Shown one piece after another: positions 17,143 through 24,840 of a DNA stretch of 28,551 nucleotides. Below the pieces are notes generated by a model that saw only the letters and a program-made list of their open reading frames with translations, had not been told where the DNA came from and searched no databases. Where the stretch lies: the NCBI GenBank assembly GCA_951800935.1, contig CATOLW010000001.1:1-28551 (forward strand), read 5' to 3'. The DNA is from an uncultured Clostridium sp. Its GTDB lineage: Bacteria > Bacillota_A > Clostridia > TANB77 > CAG-508. The stretch's first letter is position 1; each line of letters starts with the position of its first letter. Position numbers and translations under genes: made by a program.

Positions 17143-17403
17143 ATGAAGGTAGCAGACAAAAAATTTGATGAGTTTGAGGCTAGCATAGAAAGGACAATGG
17201 CTTATCTCGAAGATTGTTTAAAAGCTTCCAAAGAATTACGGGAAAGAAATACATTATCGGAATCTGGAATTCCTGATGATTTTGTTTCATTATCTGCATG
17301 TTTATCAGATGCAGCAATTAACCGTACTTTCCAAGCTATATTAGACAAAGAGCCTAACAAAATAACTCATGTAACGAACCGAAAGACTTGTATTTTCGTC
17401 TAA
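17143..17403 (+). CDS. Unknown 86-aa protein, antisense cassette, with zero-frame CGG
   Basis: Not recognised. It has an AGGAGG RBS 7 bases before ATG 17143, its own promoter and a terminator. The first 40 residues are strongly helical and charged (MKVADKKFDEFEASIERTM). Codon 33 is CGG in zero frame (TTA CGG G, read as Arg in KELRER). A +1 shift there would enter a frame with a second CGG 7 codons on and no long extension. It sits antisense between accB and fabZ in a gap of about 410 bases. Confidence 0.65.
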   Translation: MKVADKKFDEFEASIERTMAYLEDCLKASKELRERNTLSESGIPDDFVSLSACLSDAAINRTFQAILDKEPNKITHVTNRKTCIFV

Positions 17404-17423
17404 TAGGTTCTACCAACCCTTCG

Positions 17424-17456
17424 GAGCTGGCAAGCTATATCGCCAGCTCTCTTTTT
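17424..17456 (+). terminator. Terminator of small gene 17143
   Basis: Stem GAGCTGGC / GCCAGCTC with loop AAGCTATATC, then TCTTTTTT. The loop is the same ten bases as in the terminator at 16570. Confidence 0.88.
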
Positions 17457-17902
17457 TATTGAATCACAAATAAAGGCTTTCCATATTCTACTGTTTCTTC
17501 ATCCTTAACCAAAATCTCTACAACCTCTCCATCAAGCTCAGACTCAATTTCATTCATCAATTTCATTGCTTCAATAATGCACAAAACATCACCTTTTTTC
17601 ACTTTTTGTCCTACCTTTACAAAGCTATCACTATTAGGAGAAGGCTTAGAATAAAAAGTTCCTACCATAGGAGATTTAACAATATTACCTTCTTTTATTT
17701 CATTTTCTTTTTTTTCTGTAGCTTCTATTTCTTGAACTTGTTCCACTTTTCTTGCTTCTTTTGTTGATAAATTTTCTACTAAAACTTGTTTTTCTTCCTT
17801 TTTCATACTAATTTTAGTACCATCTGGAAAATCAATATCAATCGCTGTTAATTTTGAATTTCCCATATCTTCCATTAATTGTTTTATTTTCTCGTACTCC
17901 AT
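17456..17902 (-). CDS. accB: Biotin carboxyl carrier protein AccB
   Basis: Carries biotin between AccC and AccA/AccD. 148 aa with an N-terminal region, a Glu/Lys-rich linker (about 42-72) and a biotinyl domain ([32 protein letters not shown]). The Lys in EAMKL is the biotinylation site, acted on by the BirA encoded upstream. No CGG is present and the frame is intact. It begins 17 bases after the fabF stop. Confidence 0.96.
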   Translation of the reverse strand: MEYEKIKQLMEDMGNSKLTAIDIDFPDGTKISMKKEEKQVLVENLSTKEARKVEQVQEIEATEKKENEIKEGNIVKSPMVGTFYSKPSPNSDSFVKVGQKVKKGDVLCIIEAMKLMNEIESELDGEVVEILVKDEETVEYGKPLFVIQ

Positions 17903-17918
17903 AAATATCTACCTCCTT

Positions 17919-19152
17919 CTAATATTTTTTTAACACAATACTTGCATTATGACCACCAAATCCTAATGAATTTGACATTACAACTTCTACTTTTGCCTTT
18001 CTTACTTCATTTGGCACAATATCTAAATCGCATTCTTCGTCTTTTTCTTGATAATTGATTGTTGGTGGAATTATTTGGTCCTCGATTGCTTTACTACAAA
18101 AAATAGCTTCTACCGCTCCTGCTGCCCCTAATAGATGACCAATATTTCCTTTGGTTGAACTTACCATCACTTTTTTGCTTGCTTCTCCTAATGCTGATTT
18201 AATTGCCATGGTTTCACAAGAATCATTTAAATGAGTAGAAGTTCCATGGGCATTAATATAATCAATTTCTTCTGGTGTTACATTAGCATCTTTGATTGCT
18301 CTTTTCATAGCCCTTGCTCCACCTTCTCCTTCAGGTGCTGGTGAAGTAATATGATAAGCATCTGAGGTTGCTCCATATCCCACTACTTCTGCATAAATCT
18401 TAGCACCTCTTTGAATCGCATGTTCTAATTCTTCTAAAACAAGAACACCTGCTCCTTCTCCCATAACAAATCCATTTCTTTCTTTGTCAAATGGAATACT
18501 CGCTCTGTTTTTGTCAGTGGCATATGATAATGCCTTCATATTTTCAAATCCTGCCATTCCCACACTACAAATAGAGCTTTCCGTTCCCCCTGCTAAAATA
18601 GCATCTTCTGCTCCATATTTAATGGTTTTATAAGCTTCTCCGAATCGCATGTGTAGAAGAAGCACAAGCTGTTACAATGGAAATGGACTCTCCTTTTAGT
18701 CCTAAATCGATGGCAACATTTCCTGCTGGCATATTAGCAATTGACATAGGAATAAACATAGGAGAAACTCGGTTGTTTCCTTTCTTGCAGTGTACTTCAC
18801 ATTGGTCTTGAATGGTATTAAATCCTCCTATTCCAGAACTTACAAACACACCTACTCTTTCAAAATCTGTATTTTCTTTTGTTATGCCACTATCTTGGAA
18901 AGCTTCTCTTGCTGCAATGATAGCAAATTGTGAACTTCTGTCTAATCGTTTTGCTTGTTTTACATCAAAGTATTTGCTTGCTTCATATTCTTTTACTTCT
19001 GCTGCTAAACTAGTTTTAAAATTTGTGGTATCAAATAATGTTATTTTATCAATTCCACATTTCTTTTCTTGGATTCCTTTCCAAGTTTCTTCTAGATTTT
19101 TTCCAATTGGAGTAATGGCTCCTAATCCTGTAATTACTACTCTTTTTTCCAT
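17919..19152 (-). CDS. fabF: 3-oxoacyl-[acyl-carrier-protein] synthase II, +1 recoded at CGGA
   Basis: Condensing enzyme that elongates acyl-ACP. Start [17 protein letters not shown], active-site Cys in [10 protein letters not shown], then after the shift [29 protein letters not shown] (His) and [14 protein letters not shown] (Lys, His), [12 protein letters not shown] at the end. Zero frame is lost at ATT CGG A, just after the active-site Cys, and stops at 18628. Corrected length is about 410 aa. The glycine corresponds to the NIGHA glycine of E. coli FabF, so CGGA = Gly is well supported here. Confidence 0.96.
18639..18642 (-). other. CGGA +1 recoding site, FabF Gly171
   Basis: Zero frame ATT CGG AGA AGC TTA TAA; coding resumes at GGA GAA GCT. 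It lies seven residues after the catalytic Cys region, on a conserved Gly. Confidence 0.94.
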
Positions 19153-19169
19153 TTTTTACTTCCTTTCTC

Positions 19170-19198
19170 TTGCTTTTATTTCTTTATTATGTTATTAT
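19170..19198 (+). promoter_or_regulatory. Promoter of small gene at 19234
   Basis: TTGCTT (19170-19175), 17-base spacer, TATTAT (19193-19198). Confidence 0.65.
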
Positions 19199-19233
19199 AT
19201 TTACATAAATATTTATAAGGAGGAATTTACCCT

Positions 19234-19530
19234 ATGTATGAATTTTATCAAACTGCTATTGCAGTGCGGGATGGCTTAGATCCAAGTGAGCCAATTTACA
19301 GGCTAAAAAAGTTTCTTTTAAAGCAAATCGTAGCCGAATATTTCGCTAATGGAGAAAAGGAGTTGACTTATGCTGAAATCCAATATAATCTTTTGGATTT
19401 CTCATCATATCCAGTTCCATTTGTTATCGAGATTGTAGAACAGTTTCTGCACGATTTATCTTTGGATCACTTAGAGCTAAAAGAAACAAAAGGCCTTTGC
19501 TCGCATCAAAAAACTTTTATTTTTGGATAA
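19234..19530 (+). CDS. Unknown 98-aa protein, antisense cassette, with zero-frame CGG
   Basis: Not recognised. AAGGAGGA lies about 10 bases before ATG 19234; ATG 19238 is in another frame. The protein is mixed-charge with a helical centre (RLKKFLLKQIVAEYF) and a Tyr/Phe-rich middle. Codon 12 is CGG (GTG CGG G). A +1 shift there would give Gly-Met-Ala then stop, so recoding would abolish the product. It sits antisense in the fabG-fabF gap of about 440 bases with its own promoter and a downstream hairpin. Confidence 0.65.
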   Translation: MYEFYQTAIAVRDGLDPSEPIYRLKKFLLKQIVAEYFANGEKELTYAEIQYNLLDFSSYPVPFVIEIVEQFLHDLSLDHLELKETKGLCSHQKTFIFG

Positions 19531-19540
19531 GCTTATTGGA

Positions 19541-19590
19541 AGTAGTATCTTGTGTTGTATAATCTATGCAAGATGCTACTTTTCCTTTTT
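19541..19590 (+). terminator. Terminator of small gene 19234
   Basis: AGTAGTATCTTG (19541-19552) pairs with CAAGATGCTACT (19569-19580), with one G-T pair, then TTTCCTTTTT. The loop is 16 bases and unlike the other two cassette terminators. Confidence 0.7.
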
Positions 19591-20324
19591 ACATAAGCAT
19601 ACCACCATCTACGGAAAGCACTTGACCTGTTATATAAGAACTATCTTCAGAAGCCAAAAACTTAACCACATTTGCCACATCTTGGGAAGTTCCCATTCTT
19701 TTTAATGGAATACTTTTTGCAATTTCCTCTTTTATCTCTTCTTTTAAACTATCTGTCATATTGGTTCTAATAAATCCTGGAGCCACTGCATTTACTAAAA
19801 TTCCTCTAGAAGCAACTTCTTTGGCCAAACTTTTTGTAAAGCCAATTATTCCTGCTTTGGATGATGCATAATTAGTTTGTCCTGCATTTCCGAGAAATTC
19901 CTACAACAGAAGATATATTGATAATTCTACCCATACGAGCTTTTAGCATATGGCTAATAACATTTTTAGTTACATTAAAAGTACCTACTAAATTAACATC
20001 TATTACTTGTTCAAAATCTTCTTTTTTCATTCTCATTAGCAACATGTCTTTGGTAATTCCTGCATTATTCACTAATACATCAATTTGACCAAACTTTTCC
20101 ATCACCTGTTTTACGAATGCTTCGCAGTCTTCAAAATGAGAAACATCCCCTTTTACAGCCAAACATTCTACCCTATTTTCTTCAATTTCCTTTTTAACCT
20201 TTTCTAATTCTTCATTTTCCTTACGATAATTTAAAGCAATATGATACCCTTCTTTTGCTAAGGTAATTGCAATTTGTTTTCCAATTCCTCTTGTTGCACC
20301 AGTAATTAATGCTACCTTACTCAT
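19589..20324 (-). CDS. fabG: 3-oxoacyl-[acyl-carrier-protein] reductase, +1 recoded at CGGA
   Basis: SDR reductase of the elongation cycle. Start [17 protein letters not shown] (cofactor loop), NNAG, catalytic Ser in [11 protein letters not shown], then after the shift [22 protein letters not shown] (Tyr-x3-Lys), [26 protein letters not shown]. Zero frame breaks at TCT CGG A between the catalytic Ser and Tyr and stops at 19872. Corrected length is 244 aa, as in E. coli. The glycine matches GNGGQANY of the family. The start overlaps the corrected fabD stop. Confidence 0.96.
19889..19892 (-). other. CGGA +1 recoding site, FabG Gly145
   Basis: Zero frame TCT CGG AAA; coding resumes at GGA AAT GCA GGA. 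It separates the catalytic Ser from the Tyr-x3-Lys motif. Confidence 0.94.
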
Positions 20325-21263
20325 ATAAACTCTCCTTTCGTTCTAAAAATTCTTCTAAACTACTTAGATTATTAATCGTAAAAACAGTTACTTGTTTTTC
20401 CGATTCTAACCTTTTTACAAATCCTGATAAAGTTTTTCCGAGGTCCAATTTCTACAAATGTATCGATTCCCATGTCTAGCATTGTTTGCAAGCTCTTTGA
20501 AAATCTAACAGGACTAATAATGTGTTTTGCTAAAATATCCTTCATATCTTCTTCTTTACTATAAACATTTCCATCTAAATTCTTAATAACTGGTATTTCA
20601 AAGTCTTGAAAATTAATTTTGTCTAATTCTTCTCTTAGCTTATTAGAAGCTAAGCTTAATTTTTCAGTGTGAAATGGACCTGCTGTTTTTAAAATTCTTA
20701 CTTTTTTTGCTCCCATTTCCTTGGCTATTGTTTCTGCTTCTTCTACTGCCTGCTTTTCTCCTGAAATAACAATTTGTCCTGTGGTATTAAAATTAGCTGG
20801 AACAACAAAACCATTGGTTACTTTTTGACAAACTTCTTGCACTTGTTCTTCTGTCATTCCCATAATAGCTGCCATTGACCATTCTCCTTTTGGTACTAGT
20901 TCTCCGCATATATTGTCCTCTTTTTTGAACTAATTTTATCCCTTCTTCTAATGTGATTTTTCCGCTATAAATTAAAGCCGTATATTCACCTAAGCTCAAA
21001 CCTGCTAAAGCCTCTGCTTTGATATTGCTTTGTTTTAGTACTTCTAAAATAGCTAGGCTCATTGTTAAAATAGCAAGTTGAGTATTTTGGGTTTTGTTTA
21101 ATTCTTCTTCGCTTCCATTAAATGACATTTCAGCCACATCTATTTTAGTTATTTCTTCTACTTTTTTATATAATTTTCTTACTTCTTCATATTTTTCATA
21201 TAAATCTTTTCCCATTCCTACGCTTTGAGATCCTTGCCCTGGAAATAAAAAGCCTAATTTCAT
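20317..21263 (-). CDS. fabD: Malonyl-CoA:ACP transacylase, +1 recoded at two CGGA sites
   Basis: Loads malonyl groups onto ACP. Start KLGFLFPGQGSQSVGMGKDLY, active-site GLSLGEYTAL, then shift 1 at ATG CGG A gives QYMGELVPKGEWSMAAIMG; VISGEKQAVEEA and ILKTAGPFHTEKL (His) follow; shift 2 at CCT CGG A gives VEIGPGKTLSGFVKRL, the usual MCAT ending (EVGPGKVLTGL). Corrected length is about 314 aa. The stop at 20317 then overlaps the fabG ATG by 8 bases, and the start overlaps the corrected birA stop in ATGA. Other CGGs (AGC GGA, ACG GCT, TCG GAA) are out of register and unshifted. Confidence 0.96.
20437..20440 (-). other. CGGA +1 recoding site, FabD Gly275
   Basis: Zero frame CCT CGG AAA AAC; coding resumes at GGA AAA ACT. 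It restores EIGPGKTLSG, an invariant glycine in the family. Confidence 0.94.
20903..20906 (-). other. CGGA +1 recoding site, FabD Gly120
   Basis: Zero frame ATG CGG AGA; coding resumes at GGA GAA CTA. The preceding ATG cannot re-pair one base on, which argues against P-site slippage. Confidence 0.93.
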
Positions 21264-21833
21264 TTTTCCTTCATCTTCCTTTCAAATTGATTACAAAATT
21301 CTGTTATTACTTTTTCTCGATTTACCTCGATTCCAAATTCATTTTTAATAGAACTTGCTATTGGACTAATTTCTTGGTTGAACTTTTCTTGGTTAGTATT
21401 GATACCGAATTCCAACTACTACATATTTTACTTTTTCTCCTTTTACCTTTGTTTGCGTTAAAATGCCTCCTAATTTTTTGCCATGATAAACCAAGTCATT
21501 TGGAAACTTGATTTCAATTTCAATCTGGTATAGTTTCTTAAAAACTTCTACTAAAGTTTTGGCAATTTCAATGGTAATTCCTTCTAACTTCTTTGCTTCA
21601 CAATCTAAGATCAATACAAAAGAAAAAGCTATATTATTTTCTTCCTCTGTGTACCATTTCCTACCATGTGTTCCTTTTCCCTGCGTTTGCTTATTAGCTA
21701 TTACAATCGTTCCATTTTCTATTTTCTGTTTTTTAATTCTTCGCCAAACTTCTAATTGGGTTGAATCAATTTCTTCTTGATAGATAATTTTTCTTCCTAA
21801 AAATTTGGTAGTCAAATTTTCTAATTGCTCCAT
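21260..21833 (-). CDS. birA: Biotin--protein ligase (no DNA-binding domain), +1 recoded at CGGT
   Basis: Attaches biotin to AccB. 190 aa after correction: GKGTHGRKWYT (biotin/AMP loop), KFPNDLVYHGKKLGGILTQ, then VVVGIGINTNQ with the Gly supplied by the recoded ATT CGG T. Zero frame stops at 21393 inside this conserved motif. It lacks the N-terminal winged helix of bifunctional BirA, so it probably does not repress transcription. The corrected stop TGA overlaps the fabD ATG (ATGA), and the start lies within the end of fadD. Its place in the operon matches its substrate AccB. Confidence 0.93.
21404..21407 (-). other. CGGT +1 recoding site, BirA Gly143
   Basis: Zero frame ATT CGG TAT; coding resumes at GGT ATC AAT, giving GIGIN, the family's glycine. 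One of three CGGT sites. Confidence 0.93.
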
Positions 21834-23531
21834 TTTTCCTCTTTTCTAATTTGTTCTAAATTATTTTGTCTTTTTATCTTATTGGTAGTAGTTTTAATTA
21901 GTGGTTCTTCTGTTATGGAAATTCCCTTGATAGATTTATAGTGTGGCATACTTTTATTGATTTCTTTTATTTTTTCATTTAACACTTGATATATTTTATC
22001 TTTTCCGTGTTACTTTGTAAGTATTTTCTACTACTTCTTGATTATAAACTAATTTGGCAAAAATTTTGATATCATTTTTGTCCTCTGACATTTGTTTTCC
22101 AAATATAAAAGACTCTTCTACTCCTTCAATTCTATTAATTAAGTTTTCCATTTCTTCTGGGAAGATGTTTTTTCCATTTTTTAAGACAATGACACTTTTC
22201 TTTCTTCCACAAATAAAAATATAGCCTTCTTCATCAATTCTTGCTAAATCTCCTGTATAAAACCATCCATCTTGCAATACTTTCTTGGTTTCTTGCTTAT
22301 TTCCATAGTACTCTAGCATAATGTTTGGTCCTTGTACAATTAGCTCTCCAATTCCTTCTTGATTTTTGTTAATTACTTTTGCTTTTACACTTGGAACCGT
22401 TTTTCCAATGGAGCCAACTTTGTAATATTTTTTGGTTCCCATACTAATTACTGGTGAAGTTTCTGTTAGACCATAACCTTGTACTAAGTTTAATCCTAAT
22501 AATCGATATTTTTCTTCGACTGTACTGTCTAAGCTTGCTGCCCCACTAATTAATAATTTTACATTTCCACCTAACATATCATGAATTTCTTGAAATACTT
22601 GTTTTTTCTCTTCCATACTATAATTTCTATATTGTTCTTCCTTTTGTAAGATCTCTTCTAATTTTCCTTGTTTTTCTAGTTGCTTTCGAATCATTTTAAA
22701 GATTCTTTCATAAATGGCTGGCACAGATGCCATAACACTAACTTTATATTCTCTCATATTTTCTGGAATGTGTCTTATTCCATCACAAAATACTGTTTTT
22801 GCTCCTTTGTGCAAAGAAAATAAAAAACCTACTGTACATTCAAAAACATGATGTAATGGCAAAAAGGATAGAAACGTATCATTACAATCCACATCTAAAA
22901 TAGAAGCTATATCCATTAAATTAGAACATAAATTTTTATGAGATAATGCAACTGCTTTTGAAGCAGAGGTAGTACCAGAAGTAAATAGCATAATACTCAT
23001 TTTTTCATTATCTATTTTGGCATTGACAAATTCTTTATTTCCTTGTTTGATTAATTCTTTTCCTTTTTCGATTAACTCTTTTTCTGCATAAATACCATTA
23101 GTATGAATGTTTAAATCCATTGATATTAAATGCTTTAGTTTACCAACTCCTTCGTTTTTAGCATTTTCTAACATAGTTTGGTAGTTTTTTGAATAGAAAA
23201 TGGCTTCTACTTCTGAACGCTCAATTAGACTTTTTAATTCATTTTCTGGTAATGATTTATCAAAAGGAACTACCACTCCTGTTCCACAAACAATGGATAA
23301 ATAAGCAATTTCCCATTCATATCGATTCTCTCCAATCACTGCTATTCTTTTTCCTTTTAGCCCTATATCTATTAATGCTGTTCCTAAGGCTTCTATCATT
23401 TCTCTTACTTCTTGATGTGTTATGTTTTGATATTTTCCTTCTCCTTGTCTTATTTGATATGCTATCTTTTCGCCATATTGTTTTCCTGATTTTTTTAGCA
23501 TATCTTTTAAATCATTTATTTTTTCGTTCAT
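21821..23531 (-). CDS. Long-chain acyl-CoA/acyl-ACP synthetase (AMP-forming), +1 recoded at CGGA
   Basis: ANL-superfamily ligase activating fatty acids. Motifs: LFTSGTTSASKAV (P-loop), LPLHHVFE, YGLTETSPVIS, YTGDLARIDEEGYIFICGR, KNGKNIFPEEMENLI. Zero frame ends at VTRKR (21996), too early. The shift at ACA CGG A adds Gly-KDKIYQVLNEKIKEINKS, then KTTTNKIKR, the catalytic-Lys region at the end of the family. Corrected length is about 569 aa. First gene of the fatty-acid operon; it overlaps birA by 13 bases. It may recycle exogenous fatty acids into the pathway. Confidence 0.9.
22004..22007 (-). other. CGGA +1 recoding site, acyl-CoA synthetase Gly509
   Basis: Zero frame ACA CGG AAA AGA TAA; coding resumes at GGA AAA GAT and recovers the C-terminal KTTTNKIKR motif. 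Confidence 0.92.
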
Positions 23532-23582
23532 ATTTTTCTCCTTGTTTTTTTTATTCTTTCTATTTATATCATAAATTGGACA

Positions 23583-23621
23583 AAAAAAGATTAGACTGAC
23601 AGGTCAGTCTAAATCTTTTTT
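23583..23621. promoter_or_regulatory. Long palindrome between divergent fadD-like and popT genes
   Basis: AGACTGAC-AG-GTCAGTCT, flanked by AAAAAAGATT and AAATCTTTTTT. The hairpin would look like a bidirectional terminator, yet both flanking genes start here rather than end. The core resembles TetR-type operators, so a repressor site controlling fatty-acid genes is possible. FapR's known consensus is not matched. Confidence 0.4.
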
Positions 23622-23702
23622 CTGGTTGTAAATAAGTCTTTTTTAGTTTAATTACTTATATTTTTTTAGCAACTTCATAAAATAAACTAGAGGTGTTGAT
23701 AC

Positions 23703-24507
23703 ATGAAATTTCTAACGAATTGTTTAAAAGGTGTTGCTATTGGAAGTGGTGCTATTTTACCAGGCATCAGTAGCGGAGTTTTTTGTGTGATTTTTGGAAT
23801 CTATGAAAAACTTTTAGATAGCATTTTAAATTTTTTTAGTGATGTAAAAAATAATTTTAAATTTCTTTTTCCGATTCTAATTGGTGTTGGATTTGGTGTT
23901 GTTTTGTTTGGAAATCTTTTAAATTACTGTTTATATCAATTTCCTGTTCAAACAAAATCTATTTTTATTGGATTAATTTTTGGTAGTATTCCTGCCTTAT
24001 TAAAAGAAACGCATAAAAGACAAAAAGCTAAAACTTGTTACTGGTTTTTCTTTTTTCTTGCTCTTTTTATTGGTATTGGTTCTATTTTCTTAGAAAAGTA
24101 TTTACCTCTTCCTACTACTTTAGAAAATGTTAGTTTTTTTTACCTTGCTTTGTGTGGCTTTTTTATGTCTGTTGGCATTGTTGTTCCAGGTGTTAGTAGT
24201 ACTATTATTTTAATGCTTTTAGGGGTTTATCCTATCTATCTTTCTTCTATATCTAGTGTATATCTTCCTATTTTAATACCAATTGGTATTGGTGTTATGC
24301 TTGGTGGATTTTTGTTTATGAAATTGACAAAGTTTTTATTAGAACATTTCTATGCTCCTACTTTTTATGCTATTATTGGTTTTACGGTTGGCTCTATTTT
24401 TGTGTTATTACCTAGTTTTTCTTCTTTTTTAGAAATATTGATTGGCGTTTTATGTTGTTTTCTTCGGTTTTGTTGTTGCCTCTTTTTTTGGGAAAAAAAG
24501 TATATAA
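23703..24507 (+). CDS. DUF368 polyprenyl-phosphate transporter (PopT-like), +1 recoded at CGGT
   Basis: Multi-pass membrane protein of the DUF368 family, members of which recycle undecaprenyl phosphate across the membrane. Signature repeats: GVAIGSGAILPGISSGVFCVIFGIYE near the start (residues about 10-35) and VGIVVPGVSSTIILMLLGVY in the middle, plus about eight hydrophobic segments. At CTT CGG T (24465) the zero frame would run on with polar, repeat-derived sequence to 24680. The +1 frame gives GFVVASFFGKKSI and stop at 24507, completing the last helix at about 267 aa. AGAGGTG precedes the ATG. CGGs in AGC GGA and ACG GTT are unshifted. Confidence 0.88.
24465..24468 (+). other. CGGT +1 recoding site, DUF368 Gly255
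   Basis: Zero frame CTT CGG TTT; coding resumes at GGT TTT GTT GTT, completing a hydrophobic helix. Here the zero frame is the longer one, but its tail is hydrophilic and antisense to the next gene. Confidence 0.82.
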
Positions 24508-24508
24508 A

Positions 24509-24553
24509 AAAGAACAAGGGAAACGTCCTTAAGACATCCCCTTATGTTCTTTG
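24509..24553. terminator. Hairpin between convergent popT and 57-aa gene
   Basis: AAGAACAAGGG pairs with CCCTTATGTTCTT with a small bulge. Its centre ACGTCCTTAAGACATCCC echoes the dispersed palindromic repeats. It probably terminates both convergent genes. Confidence 0.6.
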
Positions 24554-24554
24554 T

Positions 24555-24728
24555 TTAGCTGTTTACTGGTTCTTTTACATACCATTTATTTTCTCTTACC
24601 TCATAATATGTTTCAGCACCAGTTCCTTTCCAGTTGCTATTAATGTCTTGTACCGCTTCATCTTTCGTATCATATGGTAAAGATGCTATGCGATACCGCC
24701 CATTTACTACTGGTTCATACAAATTCAT
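24555..24728 (-). CDS. Unknown 57-aa protein with zero-frame CGG
   Basis: Not recognised. It begins MNLYEPVVNGRYRIASLPYD, followed by a DTKDEAVQDIN helix and the aromatic stretch ETYYEVRENKWYV. It has a consensus promoter and AGGAGGG 6 bases before ATG 24728. Codon 11 is CGG (GGG CGG T). A +1 shift would give Gly-Ile-Ala and stop, almost the same fate as the small gene at 19234. The remaining sequence looks protein-like (periodic, one fold-sized unit), so zero-frame Arg is the simplest reading here. Confidence 0.7.
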   Translation of the reverse strand: MNLYEPVVNGRYRIASLPYDTKDEAVQDINSNWKGTGAETYYEVRENKWYVKEPVNS

Positions 24729-24758
24729 ATTTTTGCCCTCCTCTTTCGGTTTAATATA

Positions 24759-24787
24759 ATTATAGCATATTTAACATAATTTTACAA
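24759..24787 (-). promoter_or_regulatory. Promoter of the 57-aa gene
   Basis: TTGTAA (24787-24782) and TATAAT (24764-24759) on the minus strand, 17-base spacer. Confidence 0.75.
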
Positions 24788-24840
24788 AATTTTATACAAA
24801 ACAGTCAAAAACACACATCAATCCTATATCGTCCTTTATT

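Noticed and set aside
12888..21833. Pseudogene decay of the fatty-acid operon
   Set aside because: Apart from the CGGN sites the genes have no stops, deletions or lost motifs, and corrected overlaps and lengths are normal.
24508..24680. Extension of the DUF368 protein in zero frame to 24680
   Set aside because: The tail is hydrophilic, reads through a hairpin and is antisense to a better-supported 57-aa gene. The +1 frame completes the last membrane helix and stops at 24507.
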